Positions 15,823-25,087 of a DNA stretch of 39,252 nt are shown here, piece by piece (positions within the stretch are counted from its first letter, which is position 1; every line of letters begins with the position of its first letter). The DNA comes from JBDHRG01 sp039807445. GTDB lineage: Bacteria; Pseudomonadota; Gammaproteobacteria; Competibacterales; Competibacteraceae. The DNA is taken from positions 1 to 39,252 of the forward strand of contig JBDHRG010000014.1 in the NCBI GenBank assembly GCA_039807445.1, written 5' to 3'. The position numbers and the translations under genes were made by a program. Below the pieces are notes generated by a model. The model did no database searches and was not told the origin of the DNA. It saw only the letters and a list, made by a program, of their open reading frames with translations.

Positions 15823-17895
15823 ATGGGCCTACGCCGTCACCTGATTCCCCTGGGCTTCCTGCTGGCCACCGCCGGCTGCACGTTCGGTGCGGCACAAGCC
15901 GCGAACGATTCGCCGCTGCTGCCGACCGAGCTGACGGCGCTGTCGCCGAGCTCGGTGCAGGCCCGCGTCGACCAGACCGTCGCCAGCCTGCTGACCCAGT
16001 ACCACTACCGCAAGCTGAAGATCGACGATGCGCTGTCGTCACAGGTGTTCGACGATTATCTGAAGGCGCTCGACTTCGGCCGCAGCTACCTGCTGGCCAG
16101 CGACGTCGCCGCGCTCGAGCGCTACCGTGACATGCTCGACGACGAGCTCAAGGCCGGCAAGCTCAACGCCGCGTTCGCGATCTACAACCGCTTCCAGCAG
16201 CGCCAGCTCGAGCGCACGCAGCGCATCCGCGCGCAGTTGGCCAGGCCCTTCGACTTCAGGGTCGACGAGACCATCGAACTCGACCGCAAGAAAGCGCCGT
16301 GGCCGACGACCGAGGCCGAGCTCGACGAGATCTGGCGCAAGCGCCTGAAGTACGAGGCGCTGAGCCTGGTGCTGGCCGGCAAGGACGAGGCCGGTGCGCG
16401 CGACACGCTGCGCAAGCGCTACGAGGGCCGGTTGCGCCGCGCCGCGCAGATCGAACCCGAAGACGTGTTCCAGACCTACATGAACGCCGTCACCGGGGTG
16501 TTCGATCCCCACACCAACTACCTCAGCCCGCGCAGCTCGGAGAACTTCAACATCCAGATGCGCCTGTCGCTCGAGGGCATCGGCGCGGTGCTGCGGCTCG
16601 AGGACGAGCAGGTCTCGGTGGTCGAGCTGGTGCCGGGCGGGCCGGCCGATCTGTCCAAGCAGATCAAGCCCAAGGACCGCGTCGTCGCGGTCGCCCAGGG
16701 CGACGACGGCCCGATGGTCGACGTGGTCGGCTGGCGGCTCGACGACGTGGTCGAGCTGATCCGCGGCCAGCGCGGCTCGGTGGTGCGGCTGCAGGTGGTG
16801 CCGGCCGAGGCGCCGGTCGACAGCGTCGGCCACGTCGTGCGCCTGGTGCGCAACAAGATCCAGCTCGACGAGCAGGCCGCCAAGAGCCAGATCAAGACGC
16901 TCAGGCGCGACGGGCGCGAGTACAGGCTCGGCGTGGTCACGATCCCGACCTTCTACATCGACTTCGCCGCCGCGCAGCGGGGCGACCCGCAGTACCGCAG
17001 CACCACGCGCGACGTGCGCCGGCTGCTGACCGAGCTCGAGCAGCAGCGCGTCGACGGCGTGGTGATCGACTTGCGCCAGAACGGCGGCGGCTCGCTGCAG
17101 GAAGCGGTCGAGCTGACCGGGCTGTTCATCCCCGGCGGGCCGGTGGTGCAGGTGCGCGATGCGCGCGGGCGCGTCAGCGTCGAGTCCGACCAGGCCACCG
17201 ATGCCGCCTACAATGGTCCGCTGGCGGTGCTGATCGACCGCTTCAGCGCCTCGGCGTCCGAGATCTTCGTCGGTGCGATGCAGGATTACGGCCGCGCGGT
17301 GGTGGTCGGCGAGCAGACCTTCGGCAAGGGCACGGTGCAGACGCTGATCGAGCTGAACCGCTTCCTGCCGCAGGTCAAGGACAAGCTCGGCCAGCTGAAG
17401 CTGACGATCGCCAAGTTCTACCGCGTCACCGGCTCGAGCACGCAGGACAGGGGCGTGATCCCCGACATCGGCTACCCTTCCGCGTTCGACGCCGACGAGG
17501 TCGGCGAGAGCGCGCAAGAACACGCGCTTCCGTGGGACGAGATCGCCGCGACGCGCTACAAGCCGGCGGGCCGGATCGCCGAGCTGGTGCCGGACTTGAT
17601 CCGCCGCCATCACGAGCGCGTCAGGACCGACACCGCGTTCCAGGAGCTGAAGCAGGAGTACGACTACGCGCGCACGCTGCGCAAGCGCACCTCGGTCAGC
17701 CTGCTCGAGAGCGTGCGCCGCGCCGAGCAGGAGCAGAGCAAGAAGCTTTTCCGCGGGCGCAACGTCGATGCCGACGACGACGAGCCCGACAACACGAAGC
17801 GGGACGGCCCCGATCCGCTGCTCGACGAGACCGCGCAGGTGCTGGTCGACTTCGTCCAGCTGCGCAGGCCGCAGCGCGTCGCCGGCGGCGGCTGA
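15823..17895 (+). CDS. prc: Tail-specific carboxy-terminal protease Prc
   Basis: Prc/Tsp, 690 residues, a periplasmic S41 protease that degrades proteins with apolar C-termini and trims cell-wall enzymes. The N-terminal hydrophobic segment HLIPLGFLLATAGC is a signal peptide; cleavage after AAQA is possible, and C20 in TAGC could be a lipobox with an unusual Thr at -3. Then come the N-terminal helical domain, a PDZ domain (FNIQMRLSLEGIGAVL to RQ-type GQRGSVVRLQV), and the S41 domain with DLRQNGGGSLQEAVEL, the SASASEIFVGAM segment around residues 475-479 with the catalytic Ser, and K502 in TFGKGTVQT. The C-terminal region is charged (DADDDEPDNTKRDG). Length and order match E. coli Prc. It ends 34 bp from a convergent M16 peptidase. 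Confidence 0.96.
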   Translation: MGLRRHLIPLGFLLATAGCTFGAAQAANDSPLLPTELTALSPSSVQARVDQTVASLLTQYHYRKLKIDDALSSQVFDDYLKALDFGRSYLLASDVAALERYRDMLDDELKAGKLNAAFAIYNRFQQRQLERTQRIRAQLARPFDFRVDETIELDRKKAPWPTTEAELDEIWRKRLKYEALSLVLAGKDEAGARDTLRKRYEGRLRRAAQIEPEDVFQTYMNAVTGVFDPHTNYLSPRSSENFNIQMRLSLEGIGAVLRLEDEQVSVVELVPGGPADLSKQIKPKDRVVAVAQGDDGPMVDVVGWRLDDVVELIRGQRGSVVRLQVVPAEAPVDSVGHVVRLVRNKIQLDEQAAKSQIKTLRRDGREYRLGVVTIPTFYIDFAAAQRGDPQYRSTTRDVRRLLTELEQQRVDGVVIDLRQNGGGSLQEAVELTGLFIPGGPVVQVRDARGRVSVESDQATDAAYNGPLAVLIDRFSASASEIFVGAMQDYGRAVVVGEQTFGKGTVQTLIELNRFLPQVKDKLGQLKLTIAKFYRVTGSSTQDRGVIPDIGYPSAFDADEVGESAQEHALPWDEIAATRYKPAGRIAELVPDLIRRHHERVRTDTAFQELKQEYDYARTLRKRTSVSLLESVRRAEQEQSKKLFRGRNVDADDDEPDNTKRDGPDPLLDETAQVLVDFVQLRRPQRVAGGG

Positions 17896-17929
17896 CCCCA
17901 GCCGGCGGCGAACCGGTCCACGTGCTCGC

Positions 17930-20845
17930 TCAGAGCGTCTGCACCGCGAAGCCCTCGAGCCCGGCAGCGTCGAGCGCCGCGCGGCTGGTGACGACCGCGG
18001 TGCGGGCGCGCTCGGGGGCCAGGTAGGCGCGGGCGGTGCGCTGCAGATCGGCCAGCGTCACCGCGAGCACGCGCGCGCGGAAGGCGCGGCGCTGCTCGGG
18101 CGTGCGGCCGAACAGTTCGCTGAAGTAGGCGTTGACCGCTTCGCCGGCCGGCGAGCCGGGGCGGTCGATCGCGCCGATCACGCCGAGGATCGCTTCTTCG
18201 AGCGCCTGCGGCGTGTGCTCGGCACCGCCGAGCCACGCCAGCGCGGCGTCGAAGTCGGCGAGCGTGCCGGCCAGCCGCGGGTCGCGGTACGAGTAGAAGC
18301 GGAACGCGCCGCTGTCCGGGTGGTAGCCGGCACCTGCACCGTAGGCGCCGCCCTGCTCGCGGATCGCGCGGTGCAGGAAGCCGTTGCGCAGGAAGTCGCC
18401 GAGCACCAGCAGTGCCGGGGCATCCGGGTGCGCGGGCGGCACCGCCGGGTAGGCGCGGGCGCAGAAGCTCACCTGCGTGCTGACCAGCCAGGCTTGCCGG
18501 GCCTCGTCTTGCGCGGCGGCCGGCGCGAGCGGGGCGAAGCCGCCCGGTGCGGCGCGCGCATCGCCGCCCCAGATGCCGGCCAGCGCTTCGCCCAGCTCGG
18601 CGTGGCGCTCGGCTTCGGCGATCGCGAGCAGCCGGCGCGGCGCGCTCACGATCGCCGCGTGCAGCCGCGCCAGTTGCCCGGCATAGGTGGCGAGCGCGGT
18701 TTCGTCGTCGAGCGCGTCGTCGAGCGCGCGCAGCCGGCGGATGCCGGGCAGGCCGTCCCAGCGCGCGAGCAGGCCGGCAGCGGGGCTCAGCGCCGCGGTC
18801 GCGGCGGCGAGCGCGAGCTGGTGGCCGTGGTCGGTGATCTCTTCGTCGCGCTGCGCGCGGTACTGCGCCAGCAGCTCGCGCAGGCGCGCGTGCTCGTCGA
18901 AGCGCGGCGCCAGCAGCGTGTCGCGCATCAGCTCGGCGAGCCGCGCCTGGTTGCGCGCCAGCGCCTTGCCGGCGAGCACCAGCACCGCGCGCGCGCACGC
19001 GGGGTCGTCGATCGCGCCGCGCACCATGCAGCGCGCGTTCAGCCCGCCGGTCACGGCGGCTTGCAGCGCCTGCGTCGCCAGGTAGTCGCGGCCTCGGCTT
19101 CCGACCTCGGTCAGGCTCAGGCAGTACAGCGGCACCAGCTCGAGCAGCTCGGCCGGCAGCTCGGGCAGGTCGATGACCCACTGCTGGTAGACCATGCCGT
19201 TGGTCGGCTGCGCGTACCAGGCGGTCTCGACGCCGAGCAGTTCGCGCCTTGCGCCTTCGGCGATGTGCAGGGTGTCCGGCACGTCGGCGAGCCGCACGCG
19301 CGGCAGCAGCTCGGGGTCGTCGACCCGCGCCTGGCGCTCGGCCAGGGCCGCGGTCTGCCCGATCACGGCCTGCCGGCCGGCGTCGTCGAGCGCGGCGCGA
19401 AGCCGCTCGAGCCTCGAGGCCTCGGCCTGCGCCTGCTCGGCGGCCAGCCCGGTGTCGGGGCGCATCACCAGGCGCACGCGGTGCGGGTTGTCGAGCAGCA
19501 TCCGTCTGGCCAGAGCCTGGATGAAACCCGGCGCGCGGATCGCTTCGCGCATCGCCGCCAGCGCCGGGTCGAGGTCGATGCCGGTGATCGGGTCGCCGCC
19601 GTGCATCAGCGGCGTCAGCGCATCCATCATCAGCTTCAGCCCGTAGGGGAAGCCGTCGCCGGTGATCTCGCGGCTCGAGAGCTCGATCTGGTGCAGCACC
19701 GATTCGAGCACCGCGGGCTCGACGCCGCGCTCGGCGACTTCGCCGATCACGCCGAGCACCAGCGCCTCGACCGCCTCGGCGGTGCCTTCGTCGCAGCCCT
19801 CGAGCCCGCAGACGAAGGTGGTTTCGCGGGTCGAGTCGTCGTAGCCGCACAGCGGTGAGGGGGCGGTGCCGAGCGCGCTGGTTTCGAGGGTGTGACGCAG
19901 CGGCGAGCTCGAGTTGTCGAGCAGCACGTCGGACAGGATGCGCGCGCGCATGCTCTCGAGCGGATCGGTGGTCTTGCCGAGCAGCCAGCCGAACACGATG
20001 TGCGTGCCGGCTTCGTCGTGGCCGGGCTCGACCGCGTAGCGCGCATCGAACCGCTGCGGCGCGTCGAAGCGGCGCTCGTCGGGGATCGCGAGTTCGAGCG
20101 CGCGGCGCTCGAAGCGCGCCAGCGCGCCCGCCTCGAAGCGCGCCTGGTGCTCGGCGGCGGCGATGTCGCCGTACGTCATCAGCACCGCGTTCGACGGGTG
20201 GTAGTGCCCGGCGTGGAAGGCTTGCAGTTGCGCGTGCGTCAGCTCGGGGATGTGCGCCGGGTCGCCGCCGCTGTTGACGTGATAGGTCGTGGTCGGGAAC
20301 AGCGCGCTCTGCAGGTGCTGCGCCAGCGCCTGCACCGGCGAGCTCATCGCGCCCTTCATCTCGTTGAAGACCACGCCCTTGTAGACCAGTTTCGAGTCGG
20401 GGTCCTGCGGCTCGGCGAACTCGACGCGGTGGCCTTCCTGCGCGAAGTCGAGCGGGTCGAGCAGCGGGAAGAAGGCCGCGTCGAGGTAGACGGCGAGCAG
20501 GTTGTCGAAGTCCTTGCGGTTCTGGCTGGCGAAGGGATAGGCAGTCCAGTCGGCTCCGGTGAACGCGTTCATGAAGGTGTTCAGCGAGCGTCGCGTCATC
20601 ATGAAGAACGGGTCGCGCACCGGGAAGCGCCGGCTGCCGCACAGCGCGGTGTGCTCGAGGATGTGGGCGACGCCGGTCGAATCCTGCGGCACGGTCAGGA
20701 AGGCGACGAGGAAGGCGTTGTGCGGATCGTCGGCGGCCAGGTGCAGGTGGCGCGCGCCGGTGGCGCGGTGGCGGTATTCCTGCAGCTCGAGGTTCAGCGC
20801 GGGGACGCGGCGGGTGCGGACGGCTTCGAACGCGGGATGGCTCAT
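17930..20845 (-). CDS. M16C-family zinc metallopeptidase (PreP-like)
   Basis: A 971-residue M16C (presequence-protease type) peptidase. The inverted zinc motif H61-x-x-E64-H65 is in VAHILEHTALCGS, and the distal Glu is in VVFNEMKGAMSSP about 95 residues later. The four homologous domains fill the usual 970-1000 residue length, with the M16C-associated region in the middle. The C-terminal half has the conserved R/Y-type signature GGAYGAGAGYHPDSGAFRFYSYRDP. PreP-type enzymes form a closed chamber that degrades short unfolded peptides, and no signal peptide is visible, so it is probably cytoplasmic and clears peptides. The start was placed at ATG 20845 because MSHPAFEAVRTRRVPAL begins the homologous region. 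It is convergent with prc, another peptidase. Confidence 0.93.
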   Translation of the reverse strand: MSHPAFEAVRTRRVPALNLELQEYRHRATGARHLHLAADDPHNAFLVAFLTVPQDSTGVAHILEHTALCGSRRFPVRDPFFMMTRRSLNTFMNAFTGADWTAYPFASQNRKDFDNLLAVYLDAAFFPLLDPLDFAQEGHRVEFAEPQDPDSKLVYKGVVFNEMKGAMSSPVQALAQHLQSALFPTTTYHVNSGGDPAHIPELTHAQLQAFHAGHYHPSNAVLMTYGDIAAAEHQARFEAGALARFERRALELAIPDERRFDAPQRFDARYAVEPGHDEAGTHIVFGWLLGKTTDPLESMRARILSDVLLDNSSSPLRHTLETSALGTAPSPLCGYDDSTRETTFVCGLEGCDEGTAEAVEALVLGVIGEVAERGVEPAVLESVLHQIELSSREITGDGFPYGLKLMMDALTPLMHGGDPITGIDLDPALAAMREAIRAPGFIQALARRMLLDNPHRVRLVMRPDTGLAAEQAQAEASRLERLRAALDDAGRQAVIGQTAALAERQARVDDPELLPRVRLADVPDTLHIAEGARRELLGVETAWYAQPTNGMVYQQWVIDLPELPAELLELVPLYCLSLTEVGSRGRDYLATQALQAAVTGGLNARCMVRGAIDDPACARAVLVLAGKALARNQARLAELMRDTLLAPRFDEHARLRELLAQYRAQRDEEITDHGHQLALAAATAALSPAAGLLARWDGLPGIRRLRALDDALDDETALATYAGQLARLHAAIVSAPRRLLAIAEAERHAELGEALAGIWGGDARAAPGGFAPLAPAAAQDEARQAWLVSTQVSFCARAYPAVPPAHPDAPALLVLGDFLRNGFLHRAIREQGGAYGAGAGYHPDSGAFRFYSYRDPRLAGTLADFDAALAWLGGAEHTPQALEEAILGVIGAIDRPGSPAGEAVNAYFSELFGRTPEQRRAFRARVLAVTLADLQRTARAYLAPERARTAVVTSRAALDAAGLEGFAVQTL

Positions 20846-20922
20846 GGGACTGCGGCGGCTCCTGGGACTTCGGCGCAGCATAACGCGAAGGCTCTGTCCG
20901 CGTTAGGCGTTGTTCCGCGGGT

Positions 20923-21058
20923 AGCGGGACACGGGGGATGCTGCTGCGCTCATTCTCGACGTACCTCCGTGTACGTCTCCGAGGTACGGCGCCGCTCCGC
21001 GCTATCCATGCGCACGCGGCGCGCGTAATCCGCTCCGCAGCATCCCCCGTGTCCCGCT
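20923..21058. repeat. Structured dispersed repeat, copy 1 (covarying-stem element)
   Basis: A 136-bp palindromic element. The outer arms 20923-20944 and 21037-21058 are a perfect 22-bp inverted repeat. The interior of about 91 bp is about 95% identical, in reverse orientation, to the interior of copy 2 (31665-31799), but the arm sequences of the two copies differ. An internal hairpin, GACGTAC (20958-20964) with GTACGTC (20971-20977), has a 6-bp loop; an alternative stem pairs GTACCTC (20961-20967) with GAGGTAC (20981-20987). A weaker outer pair of arms (20884-20905 with 21075-21096, 18 of 22 matching) encloses the whole. The rest of the 291 bp between the M16 gene and the small membrane protein shows nothing else. 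Confidence 0.85.
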
Positions 21059-21136
21059 TGGTGAAATCAGCACGTAATGCAGACAGAGCCAACGCGAAAG
21101 CGCGCTGCGGGGCGGCCGCACGATCGGCGCGGGAGA

Positions 21137-21328
21137 CTACCGCCGCGGTTCGCTCAGCACGACGGCCGCGAGCCCGGCGAAGCCGAGCACGAAGCCGAGC
21201 GGCACCAGGCCGATCAGCGGCACGATGTAGTCGCTGGCGCCGGCGAGCATCGCGCCGAAGCCGCCGAGCAGGCCGACGGCGACGAGCACGCCGGCGAGGA
21301 CGAGGGTGAAGCGGCCGAGTCGGAGCAT
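21137..21328 (-). CDS. Small two-helix membrane protein, unknown function
   Basis: A 63-residue open frame with two hydrophobic segments, FTLVLAGVLVAVGLLGGFGAML and YIVPLIGLVPLGFVLGFAGL, separated by GAS-D, and ending in a short charged tail (SEPRR). This is the shape of a small inner-membrane hairpin protein with both ends on the same side. No family was recognised. No strong ribosome site precedes the ATG at 21328, and the frame is GC-rich, so a chance frame cannot be fully excluded, but the hydrophobic pattern broken by single polar residues favours a real gene. It lies downstream of the tRNA-Ala terminator on the same strand. Confidence 0.5.
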   Translation of the reverse strand: MLRLGRFTLVLAGVLVAVGLLGGFGAMLAGASDYIVPLIGLVPLGFVLGFAGLAAVVLSEPRR

Positions 21329-21407
21329 GGGACGGCGGTCTGGCGATCGGGGTCCGCTAGGTTAAGGCAGGCGGCGCGGTGCGCCAAACGGGGCCGCTGC
21401 AACGGAA

Positions 21408-21436
21408 GAAGCCGCCGATCGGGGATCGGCGGCTTC
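21408..21436 (-). terminator. Terminator hairpin after tRNA-Ala
   Basis: A 13-bp perfect stem (21408-21420 with 21424-21436) and a 3-nt loop lie 7 bp past the 3' end of the tRNA gene on its strand. The following bases (TTCCGTTGC) are only moderately T-rich, but the very stable GC stem at this place makes an intrinsic terminator likely. Confidence 0.7.
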
Positions 21437-21443
21437 CGGATCC

Positions 21444-21519
21444 TGGTGGAGCTAGACGGGATCGAACCGTCGACCTCCTGCATGCCATGCAGGCGCTCTC
21501 CCAGCTGAGCTATAGCCCC
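21444..21519 (-). tRNA. tRNA-Ala (anticodon GGC)
   Basis: A 76-nt tRNA on the minus strand. The acceptor arm GGGGCTA pairs with TAGCTCC allowing one G-U; the D-arm is GCTC-AGCTGGGA-GAGC; the anticodon stem CCTGC/GCAGG encloses the loop ATGGCAT, giving anticodon GGC; the T-arm contains GGTTCGATCC; and CCA is encoded at the 3' end (TGG at 21444-21446 on the plus strand). It reads GCC/GCU alanine codons, of which GCC is very common in this window. It stands alone, with a terminator just downstream. Confidence 0.97.
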
Positions 21520-21600
21520 GTGCGGGTACCCACCGTGGCGGCGGAGTGGCGCGCATCTTAGGGATCGATCTGCCGGCTGTCAACCGACGGTCCGGGCATT

Positions 21601-22881
21601 TCACGGCCGCTCGAGGATCGCCGCGACGCCCATGCCGCCGGCGGTGCACACCGAGATCAGCCCGCGCCCCGAGCCCCGCCGTTCGAGCAGCCTGGCGAGC
21701 ACGGCGACGATGCGCGCGCCGGTCGCGGCGAAGGGGTGGCCGACGGCGAGGCTCGAGCCCTTGACGTTGATCCGCGCTGGATCGATCGCACCGAGCGCGC
21801 CGGCCAGACCGAGCCTTTCGGCGCAGAACGCCTCCGACTCCCAGGCACGCAGCGTGCACAGCACTTGCGCCGCGAAGGCTTCGTGGATTTCGTAGAAGTC
21901 GAAATCCTGCAGGCTCAGCCCGGCGCGGCTCAAGAGGCGCGCCACCGCGGCGGTCGGCGCCATCAGCAGGCCTTCGTCGGCGACGAAATCGACCGCGGCG
22001 GCCTGATAGTGCGTGATCCGGGCCAGCACCGGCAGCCCGCGCGCCTGCGCCCAGTCTTCGGCGGCGAGCAGCACCGCGGCAGCGCCGTCGGTCAGCGGCG
22101 TCGAGTTGCCGGCGGTCAGCGTGCCGTTGGCCTTGTCGAAGGCCGGCCCGAGGCTCGCCAGCTTCTCGAGCGTGGTGTCGGCGCGCAGGTTGTTGTCGCG
22201 CGCGACGCCTTCGCACGGCAGCAGCAGATCGTCGAAGAAGCCCTCGTCGTAGGCTGCCGCAGCCTTCAGATGGCTCGCGAGCGCCAGCCGGTCCTGGTCC
22301 TCGCGGAGGATGCCCCATTCGCGCGCCATGCGCTCGCAGTGCTGGCCCATCGACAGCCCGGTGCGCGGCTCGGTCGGGCTCGGCGGCAGCGGTGTCAGCT
22401 CGCCGAAGGAAAAGCCCCTGAACGCGGCGAGACGGTCCTTGAAGCTGCGCGCGTTGCCGGCCCTGACCAGGCGCTGCGCGAAGATGCGGCCGAAGACGAT
22501 GGGCACGTCGGAGGCGGTGTCGACGCCGGCGGCGATGCCGCAGTCGATCTGGCCGGCGGCGATCTTGGCGGCGATCTGCATCGCCGCCTGCAGGCTGGTG
22601 CCGCAGGCCTGCTGCAGCGTGTACGCCGGGGTGCGCGGATCGAGCCGGGTCGACAGCACCGCTTCGCGGGCGAGGTTCCAGTCCTTCGAGTGCGAGGTGA
22701 CGGCGCCGGCGCCGACCTCGTCGATCAGCGCACCGGCCAGGCCGTAGCGCTCGACCAGCCCCTGCAGCGTGCGAGCCAGCATGTCGAGGTTCGAGAGTTC
22801 GGCGTAGGCGGTGTTCGAGCGGCAGAACGGGATGCGCAGCCCGCCGACGATGGCGACGCGGCGCAGGGTGTCTGGGATCAT
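21601..22881 (-). CDS. fadI: Acetyl-CoA C-acyltransferase (FadI-type thiolase)
   Basis: A 426-residue thiolase, the final enzyme of the beta-oxidation cycle, which splits 3-ketoacyl-CoA with CoA to release acetyl-CoA. The nucleophile Cys is in LQQACGTSLQAAMQ. The substrate-side motif YEIHEAFAAQVL and the late SSLAVGHPFAATGARIV provide the catalytic His residues, and SVCTAGGMGVAA holds the second Cys. The segment DNNLRADTTLEKLASLGPAFDKANGTLTAGN and the length fit the FadI branch better than the shorter FadA or biosynthetic PhaA. The start at 22881 lies 31 bp downstream of the fadJ stop, consistent with one fadE-fadJ-fadI unit. It is followed by the tRNA-Ala region. Confidence 0.92.
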   Translation of the reverse strand: MIPDTLRRVAIVGGLRIPFCRSNTAYAELSNLDMLARTLQGLVERYGLAGALIDEVGAGAVTSHSKDWNLAREAVLSTRLDPRTPAYTLQQACGTSLQAAMQIAAKIAAGQIDCGIAAGVDTASDVPIVFGRIFAQRLVRAGNARSFKDRLAAFRGFSFGELTPLPPSPTEPRTGLSMGQHCERMAREWGILREDQDRLALASHLKAAAAYDEGFFDDLLLPCEGVARDNNLRADTTLEKLASLGPAFDKANGTLTAGNSTPLTDGAAAVLLAAEDWAQARGLPVLARITHYQAAAVDFVADEGLLMAPTAAVARLLSRAGLSLQDFDFYEIHEAFAAQVLCTLRAWESEAFCAERLGLAGALGAIDPARINVKGSSLAVGHPFAATGARIVAVLARLLERRGSGRGLISVCTAGGMGVAAILERP

Positions 22882-22912
22882 GGTGTCCGGGTTCCTTGGG
22901 GAGGCGTGGGCC

Positions 22913-24892
<1,980 letters not shown>

Positions 24893-24908
24893 GGGGTTGT
24901 TCCTCGAG

Positions 24909-25078
24909 TGGGGAATGGGGAATGGGGAATGGGGAATGGGGAATGGGGAATGGGAACAAGCCGTGAAGCGTGAAGGCACAGTGACTACCTCACGTCTAAC
25001 GCTTCACGTCTCACGCTCCAGCACTTCACGGCCTCTCCCCATCACCCATTGCCCATCCCCGCTTACCCATCACCATCC
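24909..25078. repeat. Nested inverted arrays of 7-bp repeats between fadE and fadJ
   Basis: The plus strand shows six exact TGGGGAA units (24909-24950) plus a partial one, then two CGTGAAG-type units (about 24962-24974), then a decayed TCACGTC/TAACGCT/TCACGTC/TCACGCT run (about 24989-25031), and a decayed CCCATCA/CCCATTG/CCCATCC run (about 25038-25077). The outer two arrays and the inner two are roughly inverse complements, so the whole could fold as nested hairpins; GCCGTGAAG (24960-24968) and CTTCACGGC (25024-25032) form one exact 9-bp stem. It fills almost all of the 195 bp between the fadE stop and fadJ start and is transcribed within that operon. Confidence 0.8.
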
Positions 25079-25087
25079 TTGTCGGTT

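Noticed and set aside
20902..20908. GTTAGGC as part of an integron attC site beside copy 1
   Set aside because: Only one core-like heptamer fits; there is no paired partner at the right place, no integrase and no cassette layout.
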